A stretch of DNA of 64,000 bases from Cyanobacteriota bacterium. GTDB taxonomy: Bacteria > Cyanobacteriota > Cyanobacteriia > CACIAM-69d. This document shows positions 24,821 to 32,598 of the stretch, piece after piece. The first letter of the stretch is position 1. Each line of letters opens with the position of its first letter. The stretch spans positions 141,507-205,506 of the forward strand of contig JAKRSF010000005.1 of assembly GCA_022402445.1 (NCBI GenBank), in the 5' to 3' direction. The position numbers were made by a program, and so were the translations under genes. The notes under the pieces are model-generated. The model was given only the letters and a program-made list of their open reading frames with translations, searched no databases and was not told where the DNA came from.

Positions 24821-25828
24821 ATGGCCCCTTCCCCCCGCCCTTCCGCCGGATCCACCGCGATCGCCCTGCCCCCCATGGGTTGCGGCACCTGGGCCTGGGG
24901 CAACCGCCTCCTGTGGTCCTATGACCCGTCGATGGATGGGGAACTGGAGCGGGTGTTTCGACGGGCGGTGGCGGCGGGGGCGTACCTGTTCGATACGGGG
25001 GATTCCTACGGCACCGGTCGCCTCAAGGGCCGCAGTGAGGAGCTTTTGGGGCAATTCAACCGCACGTACCTGGGGCCGAATCGCGATCGCGTCCTCCTGG
25101 CGACGAAACTGGCGGCCTATCCCTGGCGGCTGACGCGGGGCAGCGTGCGGCGGGCGGCGGCGGCTTCCACGGAACGGCTCAGGCGCATTGATCTGGCCCA
25201 ACTGCACTGGTCCACCGCCAACTATGCCCCCTGGCAGGAGGGGCCGCTCCTCGATGGCCTCGGGGATCTCTATGAGCGGGGGCTGGTGGGGGCCGTGGGC
25301 CTGTCGAATTTTGGGCCGAAGCGGCTGCTGGAAATCTACGGGCGGTTCCGCGATCGCGGCATCCCCATCGCCACGTTGCAGGTGCAATATTCCCTGCTGT
25401 CCACCTACCCGGTGACGGAGCTGGGCCTCAAGGAGGTGTGTGACGATCTGGGCATTCGTTTGATTGCCTACAGTCCCCTGTGTCTGGGGCTCCTGACGGG
25501 CAAATTCCAAAATCTTGGCCCCCGCGATCGCCCCCCCCAGGGGTTGCGGGGCATTCTCTATCGGCGGCTGGTGCCGATCCTCGATCCGCTGCTGGACTGC
25601 ATGGGCGCGATCGCCCGCGATCGCCAGAAAACCCTCTCACAAATCGCCCTGAACTGGTGCATCGCCAAGGGCACCATCCCCATCCCCGGCGCAAAAACCC
25701 TCGCGCAACTGGAGGAAAACCTCGGAGCCCTGGGCTGGCTGCTGGATTCAGGGGAAGTGGACGCCCTCGATCGCGCCGCCGCCGCCCTGGACCGGGCCAC
25801 GATTCAAAATATCTTCCAGACCCGCTAG
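24821..25828 (+). CDS. Aldo/keto reductase
   Basis: A 335-residue NADPH-dependent oxidoreductase with a TIM-barrel fold. The catalytic tetrad can be placed: Asp in FDTGDSYG with Tyr, Lys in LLATKLAAYP, and the His position in LAQLHWSTANY. The cofactor region is IPIPGAKTLAQLEENLGALG. The close pattern GLKEVCDDLGIRLIAYSPL, then CLGLLTGKF, is common to AKRs of the plant/cyanobacterial AKR13-like group. Substrate is unknown; these enzymes usually reduce reactive aldehydes or ketones. The ATG at 24821 begins 20 residues before the barrel. It is preceded by 82 bases after parB and followed by a peptidase pair. Confidence 0.88.
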   Translation: MAPSPRPSAGSTAIALPPMGCGTWAWGNRLLWSYDPSMDGELERVFRRAVAAGAYLFDTGDSYGTGRLKGRSEELLGQFNRTYLGPNRDRVLLATKLAAYPWRLTRGSVRRAAAASTERLRRIDLAQLHWSTANYAPWQEGPLLDGLGDLYERGLVGAVGLSNFGPKRLLEIYGRFRDRGIPIATLQVQYSLLSTYPVTELGLKEVCDDLGIRLIAYSPLCLGLLTGKFQNLGPRDRPPQGLRGILYRRLVPILDPLLDCMGAIARDRQKTLSQIALNWCIAKGTIPIPGAKTLAQLEENLGALGWLLDSGEVDALDRAAAALDRATIQNIFQTR

Positions 25829-25948
25829 CTCGACCCGCTAAACGGATCCGCAAATTCCCCTAAATCCCCTGGGGCAACTGCTACCTTGGGAAAAATCTAA
25901 GCCTTGCGATCCATCATCCTCCACCAGAAATCCGTAAATCAAACCCCT

Positions 25949-27535
25949 ATGATCAGCGTGCGCAATAACCAACGTGGCCCCACCCGACTTTGGGGCCAAT
26001 TTCTTCGGCGAGGGCTCGCGGGGCTGATGGTGATGGCCCTGGTGCTGCTGGGGGCCGCGCCGCCCCTGCTGGCGTTGACCGAGGCCACCGCCGCGCCCGG
26101 TTCGATTCAGCCCTACCTCGATCGCGCGATCGCCAATGTGACGGAATTTCGCCTCAAAAACGGCATGAAATTCATCGTTATGGAGCGCCATGAAGCGCCG
26201 GTGGTGTCCTTTGTGACCTATGCCAATGTGGGCGGTGCGGACGAGCCGGTGGGCCAAACGGGGGTGGCCCATTTCCTGGAGCATTTGGCCTTCAAGGGGT
26301 CGAGCAATCTGGGCACGAAGGACATCGAGGCGGAACGGCGGATCTATGCCCAGATGGATGCCCTCGGGGAGCAGATGCAGGCGGCCCGCGATCGCGGCGA
26401 TCGCGCCGAAGCCGACCGCCTCAAGCAGGAACTCCTCGCCCTAGAGGCCCAGGCCCAGCCCTACATCCGCCAGAACGAATTTGGACAAATCGTCGAGCGC
26501 GAGGGGGGGGTGGGCCTCAATGCGGCCACCTCCGCCGATGCGACCATGTATTTCTACAGTTTCCCGTCCAATAAGGTGGAACTGTGGATGTCCCTGGAGT
26601 CGGAGCGGTTTTTAGATCCGGTGTTCCGGGAATTTTATAAGGAGCAGGATGTCATCCTCGAAGAGCGGCGGATGCGCACGGACAATTCCCCCATCGGCAC
26701 GATGGTGGAGGCGTTTTTGGATGCGGCCTATGAGGTACACCCCTACCGCCGGCCGGTGATTGGCTACAACGAGGACATTCGCAACCTGACGCGGGAAAAT
26801 GTCCGCGATTTTTTTGATGGCTACTATGGCCCCGCGAATCTGACCGTGGCGATCGCGGGGGATGTGGATCCGAAGGAAGTGAAGCGCCTTGCCGAAATCT
26901 ACTTTGGCCGCTTCGTGCCGCGTCCCCAGCCCCCGAACGAGATTGTCCCCGAGCCGCCCCAGACCGCCCAGCGGGAGGTGACCGTCCGCCTCGATAGCCA
27001 GCCCTGGTACCTGGAGGGCTATCATGCGCCCGCCAAGGCGGACCCGGATTATGTGGTCTATGAGGCGATCGCCAGTATCCTCAGCGGCGGGCGCACCTCG
27101 CGGCTCTATCGGCGGTTGGTCGAGGAGGAGCAAATTGCCCTCAATGCCAGCAGTTTCTACGGCTTTCCGGGCGATCGCTTCCCGACGATGATGCTGTTCT
27201 ACGCCCTGACGGCACCGGGCCATTCGGTCGAGGAAATCGCCGCGAGTTTGCATGAGGAGCTGGAGCGTTTGAAAACCGAGCCGGTGGACGCCGCGGAGCT
27301 AGAGCGGGTCAAAACCCAAGCCCGCGCCAGCAAGCTACAACTGCTGGACTCGAATGCGGGGCTAGCGGACCTGCTGGCGGAATATGAGGTGAAAACGGGC
27401 GATTGGCGCAATCTCTTTGAGGCTATCGATCGCACGGCCGCCATCACCCCCGCCGACATCCAGCGGGTGGCCCGCAAGACCCTGCGTCCGGAAAACCGCA
27501 CGGTGGGCCGCCTGTTGCCCAAGGATGCCGCCTAG
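25949..27535 (+). CDS. M16 zinc peptidase, active-type subunit
   Basis: A 528-residue M16-family (pitrilysin/PqqL-like) metallopeptidase. A membrane anchor or signal (LAGLMVMALVLLGAAPPLLA) is followed by the peptidase domain. The inverted zinc motif HxxEH is present in VAHFLEHLAFKGSSN, with the distal acidic ligand expected in the EERRM region. A helical insertion rich in Glu/Arg (QMQAARDRGDRAEADRLKQE) follows. The second domain has the substrate-holding motif GGRTSRLYRRLVEE. ATG 25949 starts the signal; an upstream TTG is weaker. With the next M16 gene it should form a heterodimer in periplasm or thylakoid lumen. Confidence 0.9.
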   Translation: MISVRNNQRGPTRLWGQFLRRGLAGLMVMALVLLGAAPPLLALTEATAAPGSIQPYLDRAIANVTEFRLKNGMKFIVMERHEAPVVSFVTYANVGGADEPVGQTGVAHFLEHLAFKGSSNLGTKDIEAERRIYAQMDALGEQMQAARDRGDRAEADRLKQELLALEAQAQPYIRQNEFGQIVEREGGVGLNAATSADATMYFYSFPSNKVELWMSLESERFLDPVFREFYKEQDVILEERRMRTDNSPIGTMVEAFLDAAYEVHPYRRPVIGYNEDIRNLTRENVRDFFDGYYGPANLTVAIAGDVDPKEVKRLAEIYFGRFVPRPQPPNEIVPEPPQTAQREVTVRLDSQPWYLEGYHAPAKADPDYVVYEAIASILSGGRTSRLYRRLVEEEQIALNASSFYGFPGDRFPTMMLFYALTAPGHSVEEIAASLHEELERLKTEPVDAAELERVKTQARASKLQLLDSNAGLADLLAEYEVKTGDWRNLFEAIDRTAAITPADIQRVARKTLRPENRTVGRLLPKDAA

Positions 27536-27550
27536 GGCGTGCCATTGGTC

Positions 27551-27730
27551 CCGTAGGGGTTGGGTCTCCCAGCCCTGCCCCCGCCGATCACCCCAAACCC
27601 GTTCAACCTTGGGTTCATCCGCGATCCTGGGGGCTGGGCGGGAAAACCTCGGGTTCATCCGCGATCGCGGGGGCTGGGCGGGGTTGGGTGGTTCCTGGCG
27701 GGGGCTGGGCGGGGAAATCCCGCCCCAACG
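27551..27730. repeat. GC-rich composite repeat between the two M16 genes
   Basis: Begins CCGTAGGGGTTGGGTCTCCC, passes a CCGTTCAACCTTGG segment, and contains three GGGGGCTGGGCGGG units, ending GGGGAAATCCCGCCCC. The same order of elements recurs at 41542-41692. The last part can fold into a hairpin. Confidence 0.75.
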
Positions 27731-27784
27731 GCGGTGGATCGATTGAGGGAAGTTTTAGGAACGATTTAGGAACGATCAAGCGCA

Positions 27785-29296
27785 ATGGTATTTAATCGGC
27801 TCGATTGGTTTTGGCTGGGGCGGGCGATCGCGCGGCCCCTGCGGCGGTTTATTCCCTTTATGGGCGTGGTGATGTTCGTGGCGATCGCGGTTTTGGGCAG
27901 CCGTCAGCCCGCCGCCGCCTCCGAGGCACGTCTCCATAGCGAGTTGGAATTTGGCCCGCCGCCGGAGATTGTCCTGCCGCCCTATGAGCAGTTCACCCTC
28001 GCCAATGGCATGGCGGTGTATTTGATCGAAGATCGGGAATTGCCCCTGATTAGCGGTCAGGCCCTGGTGCGCACGGGCAGCCGCTGGGAGGATCCGTCCC
28101 TGACGGGCTTGGCGGCGGTGACGGGGGCGGCCCTGCGATCGGGCGGCACGGAGCGGCATCCGGCGGCGGAGCTGGATCAATTGCTGGAGGATCGGGCGGC
28201 GGCGATTGAATCGAGCATTGACCTGAGTTCCGGCAGCGTTAGTTTCAGCGCCCTGAGTGAAGATACGGACTTTATTCTGGATCTGTTCGCGGAGGTGCTC
28301 CAAACGCCCGCCTTTGCGCCGGATAAGATCGCCTTCGAGCGGCAGCAGCTTCGGGGGGCGATCGCGCGGCGCAATGACAACCCCGGCGCGATCGCCAGCC
28401 GCGAATTTGACAAGCTGATCTACGGCGACCAAAGCCCCTACGCCGCCACCATTGAATACGACACCCTCAGCCGGATCGATCGCGCCGCCGTGGTGGAGTT
28501 CTATCGGCGCTATTTCGTCCCGAGCAACCTCATCCTGGGGATCTCTGGCGACTTTGATACGGCCACCCTGCGCCGCGCGATCGAACAGCGCTTTGGCTCC
28601 TGGACCGAGATCGCCCCGCCGCCGCCGCCGATCCCCACCGCCACCCCCAGCGATCGCGAAGGGCAACTGTTCATCATCGATCGCCCCCAACTCACCCAAA
28701 GCTCCGTCCTGATGGGGCATCTGGGGGGCCAAGTCAGCGACCCCGACTATGCCCAACTCAGCGTCGCCAACGGCATCCTCAACGGCTTCGGCGGGCGGCT
28801 GTTTAATGAACTGCGCTCCAGCCAGGGCTTGGCCTATTCCGTCTATGGCTACTGGAGCCCAGAATTTGACTATCCGGGCCGCGTCATCGCCGGGGGCCAA
28901 ACCCGCTCCGACGGCACCGTCCCCTTCATCGAGGGCCTGCGGCGGGAATTCCAGCGCCTGCGCGATGAGCCCGTCAGCGCCGAAGAATTGGCCTACGCCC
29001 AGGACTCCACCCTCAATTCCTTCATCTTCCGCTTTGCGGACCCGTCCCAAACCCTCAGCCGCCTCATGACCTATGCCTACTACGGCTACCCGGAGGATTT
29101 TATTTTCCGCTACCAGGAGGCGGTGAAGGCCACCACGATCGCGGATGTGCAGCGGGTGGCCCAAGCCCATTTGCACCCCGATCGCCTGACCACCCTGGTG
29201 GTGGGGAACCGCAGCGCGATCGCCCCGCCCCTAGAAACCATCGGCAAACCCATCCGCGCGATCGACGTGACCATCCCCCCCGACCCGAGTGCCTAA
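27785..29296 (+). CDS. M16 peptidase family, inactive-type subunit
   Basis: A 503-residue M16 protein lacking the HxxEH zinc motif: the corresponding segment reads LTGLAAVTGAALRSGGT. It keeps the substrate-binding C-terminal features (GGRLFNELRSSQGLAYSVYG) and an N-terminal anchor (FIPFMGVVMFVAIAVLGS). In known bacterial pairs the active subunit supplies zinc and the inactive one supplies the R/Y substrate clamp, so this should be the partner of the upstream gene. It is in the same direction, separated by a 250-base GC-rich repeat region. Targets unknown. Confidence 0.88.
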   Translation: MVFNRLDWFWLGRAIARPLRRFIPFMGVVMFVAIAVLGSRQPAAASEARLHSELEFGPPPEIVLPPYEQFTLANGMAVYLIEDRELPLISGQALVRTGSRWEDPSLTGLAAVTGAALRSGGTERHPAAELDQLLEDRAAAIESSIDLSSGSVSFSALSEDTDFILDLFAEVLQTPAFAPDKIAFERQQLRGAIARRNDNPGAIASREFDKLIYGDQSPYAATIEYDTLSRIDRAAVVEFYRRYFVPSNLILGISGDFDTATLRRAIEQRFGSWTEIAPPPPPIPTATPSDREGQLFIIDRPQLTQSSVLMGHLGGQVSDPDYAQLSVANGILNGFGGRLFNELRSSQGLAYSVYGYWSPEFDYPGRVIAGGQTRSDGTVPFIEGLRREFQRLRDEPVSAEELAYAQDSTLNSFIFRFADPSQTLSRLMTYAYYGYPEDFIFRYQEAVKATTIADVQRVAQAHLHPDRLTTLVVGNRSAIAPPLETIGKPIRAIDVTIPPDPSA

Positions 29297-29426
29297 GGGC
29301 CACCCCGCCATCCCCCGCCGACCCCGCCCCCAGTCAGTTTCGATAAACTGGTCATCAGGGCTCCGGCGGGGCTATCCCCGACCCATTGAGCTAATCCTTC
29401 CTCAACTCACCCCTAGGATCTTCGCC

Positions 29427-29921
29427 ATGGCCTTTCGCGGCACCGCCCCCATTCCCGATCGCATCTTCGCCAGCCTGCCCTATCTCATTCCCCTGATCGA
29501 AGCGGTGGCCGTCGCGATCACCCTACCGGGCCTGAATAACTCGATTTTTGTGCAGATTCCGATCTTTTCGTTCCTGCTGGTGCCCCTGGGGCCGGTCATG
29601 AGCCTCTATCTGGGCATTCCCTTCTTGCCCTTGATCCTGTTCTTTGTCCTGTTCTTTTTTGTGGTGCGCAATGATCGCGTTTCCCACTTCGTCCGGTTCA
29701 ACACCATGCAGGCGATTTTGCTGGATATCGTGATCGTCGTGGCGCGCCTGGTGTCCGATGTGATCTTTAAACCCCTTGGCCCCTTTGTCCTGCAAACCCT
29801 GGCCAATACGATCTTCCTGGGCATTCTCATCGCCGTGATCTATTCCGTAGCGCAGTCCCTGATGGGCCGCTACGCGGAGATTCCTACCCTGTCCGATGCG
29901 GTGCATTTGCAGGTGCGGTAG
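29427..29921 (+). CDS. Tic20 family membrane protein (Ycf60-like)
   Basis: A 164-residue protein with four hydrophobic helices, including RIFASLPYLIPLIEAVAVAI, then PLGPVMSLYLGIPFLPLILF and FANTIFLGILIAVIYSVAQS-like segments near the end. The motif RVSHFVRFNTMQAILLDIVI matches the Tic20 family, whose plastid members form part of the inner-envelope protein import machinery. In cyanobacteria the homologue is a plasma-membrane or thylakoid protein of unknown transport role. ATG 29427 is set by homology. rpsF follows 135 bases later with its own promoter-like TAGAAT. Confidence 0.85.
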   Translation: MAFRGTAPIPDRIFASLPYLIPLIEAVAVAITLPGLNNSIFVQIPIFSFLLVPLGPVMSLYLGIPFLPLILFFVLFFFVVRNDRVSHFVRFNTMQAILLDIVIVVARLVSDVIFKPLGPFVLQTLANTIFLGILIAVIYSVAQSLMGRYAEIPTLSDAVHLQVR

Positions 29922-30055
29922 GGGGGGCGGATCCGGCGCGATCGCGATCGCCCCTGGGGCGGTAGAATGGGTCTTCCTTGCTGCAACCGATGCGATGGCC
30001 TAAACCCCCATTGCCCGCGCTGTGGCCGCCACTGACCAAAAGGAGTCTGAAGCCC

Positions 30056-30400
30056 GTGAGCCGCCTTTACGAAACCATGTACATCCTCCGCCCTGACCTG
30101 GGTGAGGACAATGTTGAAGCCGCGATCGAGCGCTACCGCGCCATCCTGGTGGAAAACAACGTGGAAAACCTGGAAATTCAGCACCGGGGCAAGCGCCGTC
30201 TGGCCTACGAAATTGCCCGCTGCCGCGAAGGGGTGTACATCCAAATGAACTACAGCCATCCGGATGGCCACTTCATCACCCAAATGGAACGGGCGATGCG
30301 CCTGAATGAAGACACCATCCGCTACCTGACCGTGAAGCTTGATCCGCGTCAGGTGGAAACGGAAGGGGCTGAGGATGCTGAGCCCGTTGCGGCGGAATAA
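30056..30400 (+). CDS. rpsF: 30S ribosomal protein S6
   Basis: A 114-residue ribosomal protein that binds 16S rRNA with S18 in the platform. The sequence after a GTG start is SRLYETMYILRPDLGEDNVE, with HRGKRRLAYEIARCREGVYI and a C-terminal acidic tail. The GTG at 30056 is supported by AGGAG at 30041-30045, 10 bases upstream; an earlier in-frame Met would add a non-homologous stretch. A -10-like TAGAAT is at 29963-29968. In many bacteria rpsF is followed by ssb and rpsR; here it ends at a hairpin and faces the convergent kdpD. Confidence 0.93.
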   Translation: MSRLYETMYILRPDLGEDNVEAAIERYRAILVENNVENLEIQHRGKRRLAYEIARCREGVYIQMNYSHPDGHFITQMERAMRLNEDTIRYLTVKLDPRQVETEGAEDAEPVAAE

Positions 30401-30407
30401 TTCTCTA

Positions 30408-30452
30408 GGGGGCCGGACAGCCAAGGGGGTTTCCCATGGTGCTCCGGCCCCC
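30408..30452 (+). terminator. Hairpin downstream of rpsF
   Basis: GGGGGCCGG (30408-30416) pairs with CCGGCCCCC (30444-30452), a 9-bp GC stem with a 27-base loop, 8 bases past the rpsF stop. No T-run follows, so it may be an mRNA-stabilising or weak terminator structure between convergent genes. Confidence 0.5.
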
Positions 30453-30575
30453 CGTTAATCGCTAATCGCAGGGTTTTCCATCACTTCCACCGGCTAAGGG
30501 TTAGCCATTGATCGACGGTGGGCGGTGGTGGAATTTTTTTTGCTTTTTTCGAGTGGGGGCGGCGATCGCGATCCA

Positions 30576-31703
30576 TCAGCCGGACTGGCCGGTGGCAATG
30601 ATGTGCAGATCGACGCTGGGGAGCGATCGCATGAGTCGCTGCACGATCGAGCCCCGTAAAAATAAATGCCACCGCGATCGCCGGGTTTCGCCCAATACAA
30701 TCTGCGTGATGCGATAGGTTTCGGCAACCTGCGCGATCGCATCCACCACCCGAGCCGACTCCCGGCGGATAAACTCCCCATCAAACTCTTGGGTCAAATG
30801 CTGGCAAGTCTCCACATGGAGCGCCTCCGGCTTAGACAAAAATTGATTGGGCGTCGCCACGAACAGCACAAACAGGCGGCCATTCATCTGACTCGCAATA
30901 CGCGCCCCGCGCCGCAGTAATTGAATCGAATTAGGGTAGGTCGAAATGCAAACCAACACCCGTTCATGGATGGCGCAATGGCTAGCAAGCTGATCGTGGC
31001 GGCTACTTTCTTCAATGTTGTCAGCCACCTCCCTTAAGGCCAGTTCCCTAAGGGCCACTAGGTTTTGACGCTTAAAGAAATTTTGCAGGGCCTGATTGAT
31101 TTTCTCCGGCCTGTAGATCTTGCCATCCTGCAAACGTTCCTGCAATGTTTCTGGGGTGACGTCAATGACAACCACCTCATCCGCCTCATCCAAAAGGCGA
31201 TCCGGAACACGCTCTCGCACCACAATGCCGGAAATTTTATAGACCAGATCGTTGAGGCTTTCAAGATGCTGAATATTGAGTGTCGAAAACACATCAATCC
31301 CTGCCTCTAGGATCACCTCAACGTCCTGGTAACGCTTTTCACGCTCCGAGGGAGGAATATTGGTGTGGGCCAGCTCATCAACGAGAACGAGCTGCGATCG
31401 CCGATCAATAATCCCCTGGGTATCCATTTCCCTCAGCGATCGCCCCTGCCAGATCATTTCCTTGAGGGGAATCCGTTCCAAACCAATCGCCTTTTGGGCC
31501 GTGTCCTCCCGACCATGGGTTTCCAGCAGCCCAATCACCACATCAAAACCTTCCTGCTTGAGCTGTTGCCCCTCCTCTAGCATTCGATAGGTTTTGCCAA
31601 CCCCCGGAGCCATGCCAATAAAGATCTTGTGTTTGCCGCGTCGAGGGCTAGCCATCGCAGTCTCAGAGGGACGAGAGGATTCGGTGGGGTGGATCACGGC
31701 CAT
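30576..31703 (-). CDS. kdpD: KdpD N-terminal-domain protein (no kinase domain)
   Basis: A 375-residue protein matching only the cytoplasmic N-terminal part of the sensor KdpD. The KdpD domain has a Walker A motif GMAPGVGKTYRML, GLLETHGREDTA, LVLVDELAHTN and STLNIQHLESLNDLV. It is followed by a Usp-like domain (ERVLVCISTYPNSIQLLRRG ... RSRWHLFLRGSIVQRLMRS). The membrane, histidine-kinase and ATPase domains of full KdpD are absent. Truncated KdpD of this form is known from the Anabaena kdp operon. In some bacteria the KdpD Usp domain binds c-di-AMP. It is last in the operon, 15 bases after kdpC. The start may be 31703 or 31715. Confidence 0.9.
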   Translation of the reverse strand: MAVIHPTESSRPSETAMASPRRGKHKIFIGMAPGVGKTYRMLEEGQQLKQEGFDVVIGLLETHGREDTAQKAIGLERIPLKEMIWQGRSLREMDTQGIIDRRSQLVLVDELAHTNIPPSEREKRYQDVEVILEAGIDVFSTLNIQHLESLNDLVYKISGIVVRERVPDRLLDEADEVVVIDVTPETLQERLQDGKIYRPEKINQALQNFFKRQNLVALRELALREVADNIEESSRHDQLASHCAIHERVLVCISTYPNSIQLLRRGARIASQMNGRLFVLFVATPNQFLSKPEALHVETCQHLTQEFDGEFIRRESARVVDAIAQVAETYRITQIVLGETRRSRWHLFLRGSIVQRLMRSLPSVDLHIIATGQSG

Positions 31704-31718
31704 TTGAAAACACAAAGG

Positions 31719-32291
31719 TTATTGATTATCAAGCGCGAGATTGAGTTTCAAGACATTCACCCCCGGCTCGCCAAAAATTCCCAGGAATCGACCGTCGGTA
31801 TATTTAGAAATCAGCATTTGTAGCTGATCCGGAGCCAGCGATCGCGCCGCAGCCACCCGCCGAATCTGGGCCTGGGCCGCCGCAGGACTAATGTGGGGAT
31901 CAAGGCCCGATCCAGAGGTATAAACCAAGTCGGCCACGGGTTGGGTTTCAGCCGTCTTTAGGCGCTCAACTTCCGTCCCGATACGCTCCAGGAGATCAGG
32001 ATTATCCGGAGCAAGATTGGTGGCACCGGACAGCCCCGTGGGGGCCGCATCATCCCCCTCACTATAGTTGATGACACTGGGACGCCCCCAAAAATATTGA
32101 TCACTGGTAAAGGTTTGCCCAATCAGTGCAGAGCCCAAAACCTGACCCTCTGAGTTCGTGATGAGGCTGCCATTGGCCTGGTAGGGAAAAGCAACCTGGC
32201 CAATGATCAAAATCACGGCGGGATAAATGAACGCGGTCAATACCCAAAGGACGAGCGTGCTGCGAATGCCGACGATCAAATCTTGAATCAT
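31719..32291 (-). CDS. kdpC: Potassium-transporting ATPase subunit KdpC
   Basis: A 190-residue subunit that assembles the Kdp complex and supports ATP use by KdpB. One N-terminal membrane helix (VLWVLTAFIYPAVILIIGQV) is followed by the periplasmic domain with QANGSLI, GSALIGQTFTSDQYFWGRPS, a Ser/Asn-rich GATNLAPDNPDLLERI, and the conserved SGSGLDPHISPAAAQAQIRR. ATG 32291 is chosen at the helix start. It lies between the short kdpF/G gene (57 bases upstream) and kdpD. Confidence 0.95.
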   Translation of the reverse strand: MIQDLIVGIRSTLVLWVLTAFIYPAVILIIGQVAFPYQANGSLITNSEGQVLGSALIGQTFTSDQYFWGRPSVINYSEGDDAAPTGLSGATNLAPDNPDLLERIGTEVERLKTAETQPVADLVYTSGSGLDPHISPAAAQAQIRRVAAARSLAPDQLQMLISKYTDGRFLGIFGEPGVNVLKLNLALDNQ

Positions 32292-32348
32292 GGGAGTACT
32301 CCAGAGCTGACAAAGATCCACAGGAACTTCAAAAACGAGAACCCTACG

Positions 32349-32549
32349 TTAAAAGCGCTCGGGCTGAATGATCGCCACCGCAAGATAGATGGCCAACCCC
32401 AGAACAATGATGATCAGCAGTCCAAGGGCATAGGCCGTGCTCCGATCTATGGCTCCGCCGCTCGCCGCATGGATTGACGGGGCGATCGCCAGATTCAACA
32501 GGAATGCCGAGAGGATGGCACGGGACACAACTGAAGATTTGAGGTGCAT
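32349..32549 (-). CDS. KdpF/KdpG-like small membrane protein
   Basis: A 66-residue protein between kdpB and kdpC. The first half is signal-like (VVSRAILSAFLLNLAIAPSI, then HAAS). The last 25 residues (ALGLLIIIVLGLAIYLAVAI, then IQPERF) match KdpF, the small lipid-like stabiliser that in E. coli is a separate 29-residue peptide placed before kdpA. Anabaena kdp operons carry a comparable gene, named kdpG, at this position. The protein thus looks like KdpF with an added leader or second helix. ATG 32549 lies 49 bases after the kdpB stop. Confidence 0.75.
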   Translation of the reverse strand: MHLKSSVVSRAILSAFLLNLAIAPSIHAASGGAIDRSTAYALGLLIIIVLGLAIYLAVAIIQPERF

Positions 32550-32598
32550 GGTAACGGTAGAACAATGAAGGTAAAGGAAACGTGGAAGGATGGAAAAA

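Noticed and set aside
24275..25510. A 411-codon minus-strand frame
   Set aside because: It is the antisense of the ParB-family and aldo/keto reductase genes and is Pro/Gly/Ala-rich with no recognisable fold.
27776..29176. A 466-codon minus-strand frame
   Set aside because: It is antisense to the second M16 peptidase gene, which has proper family motifs; composition is Gly/Ala/Arg low-complexity.
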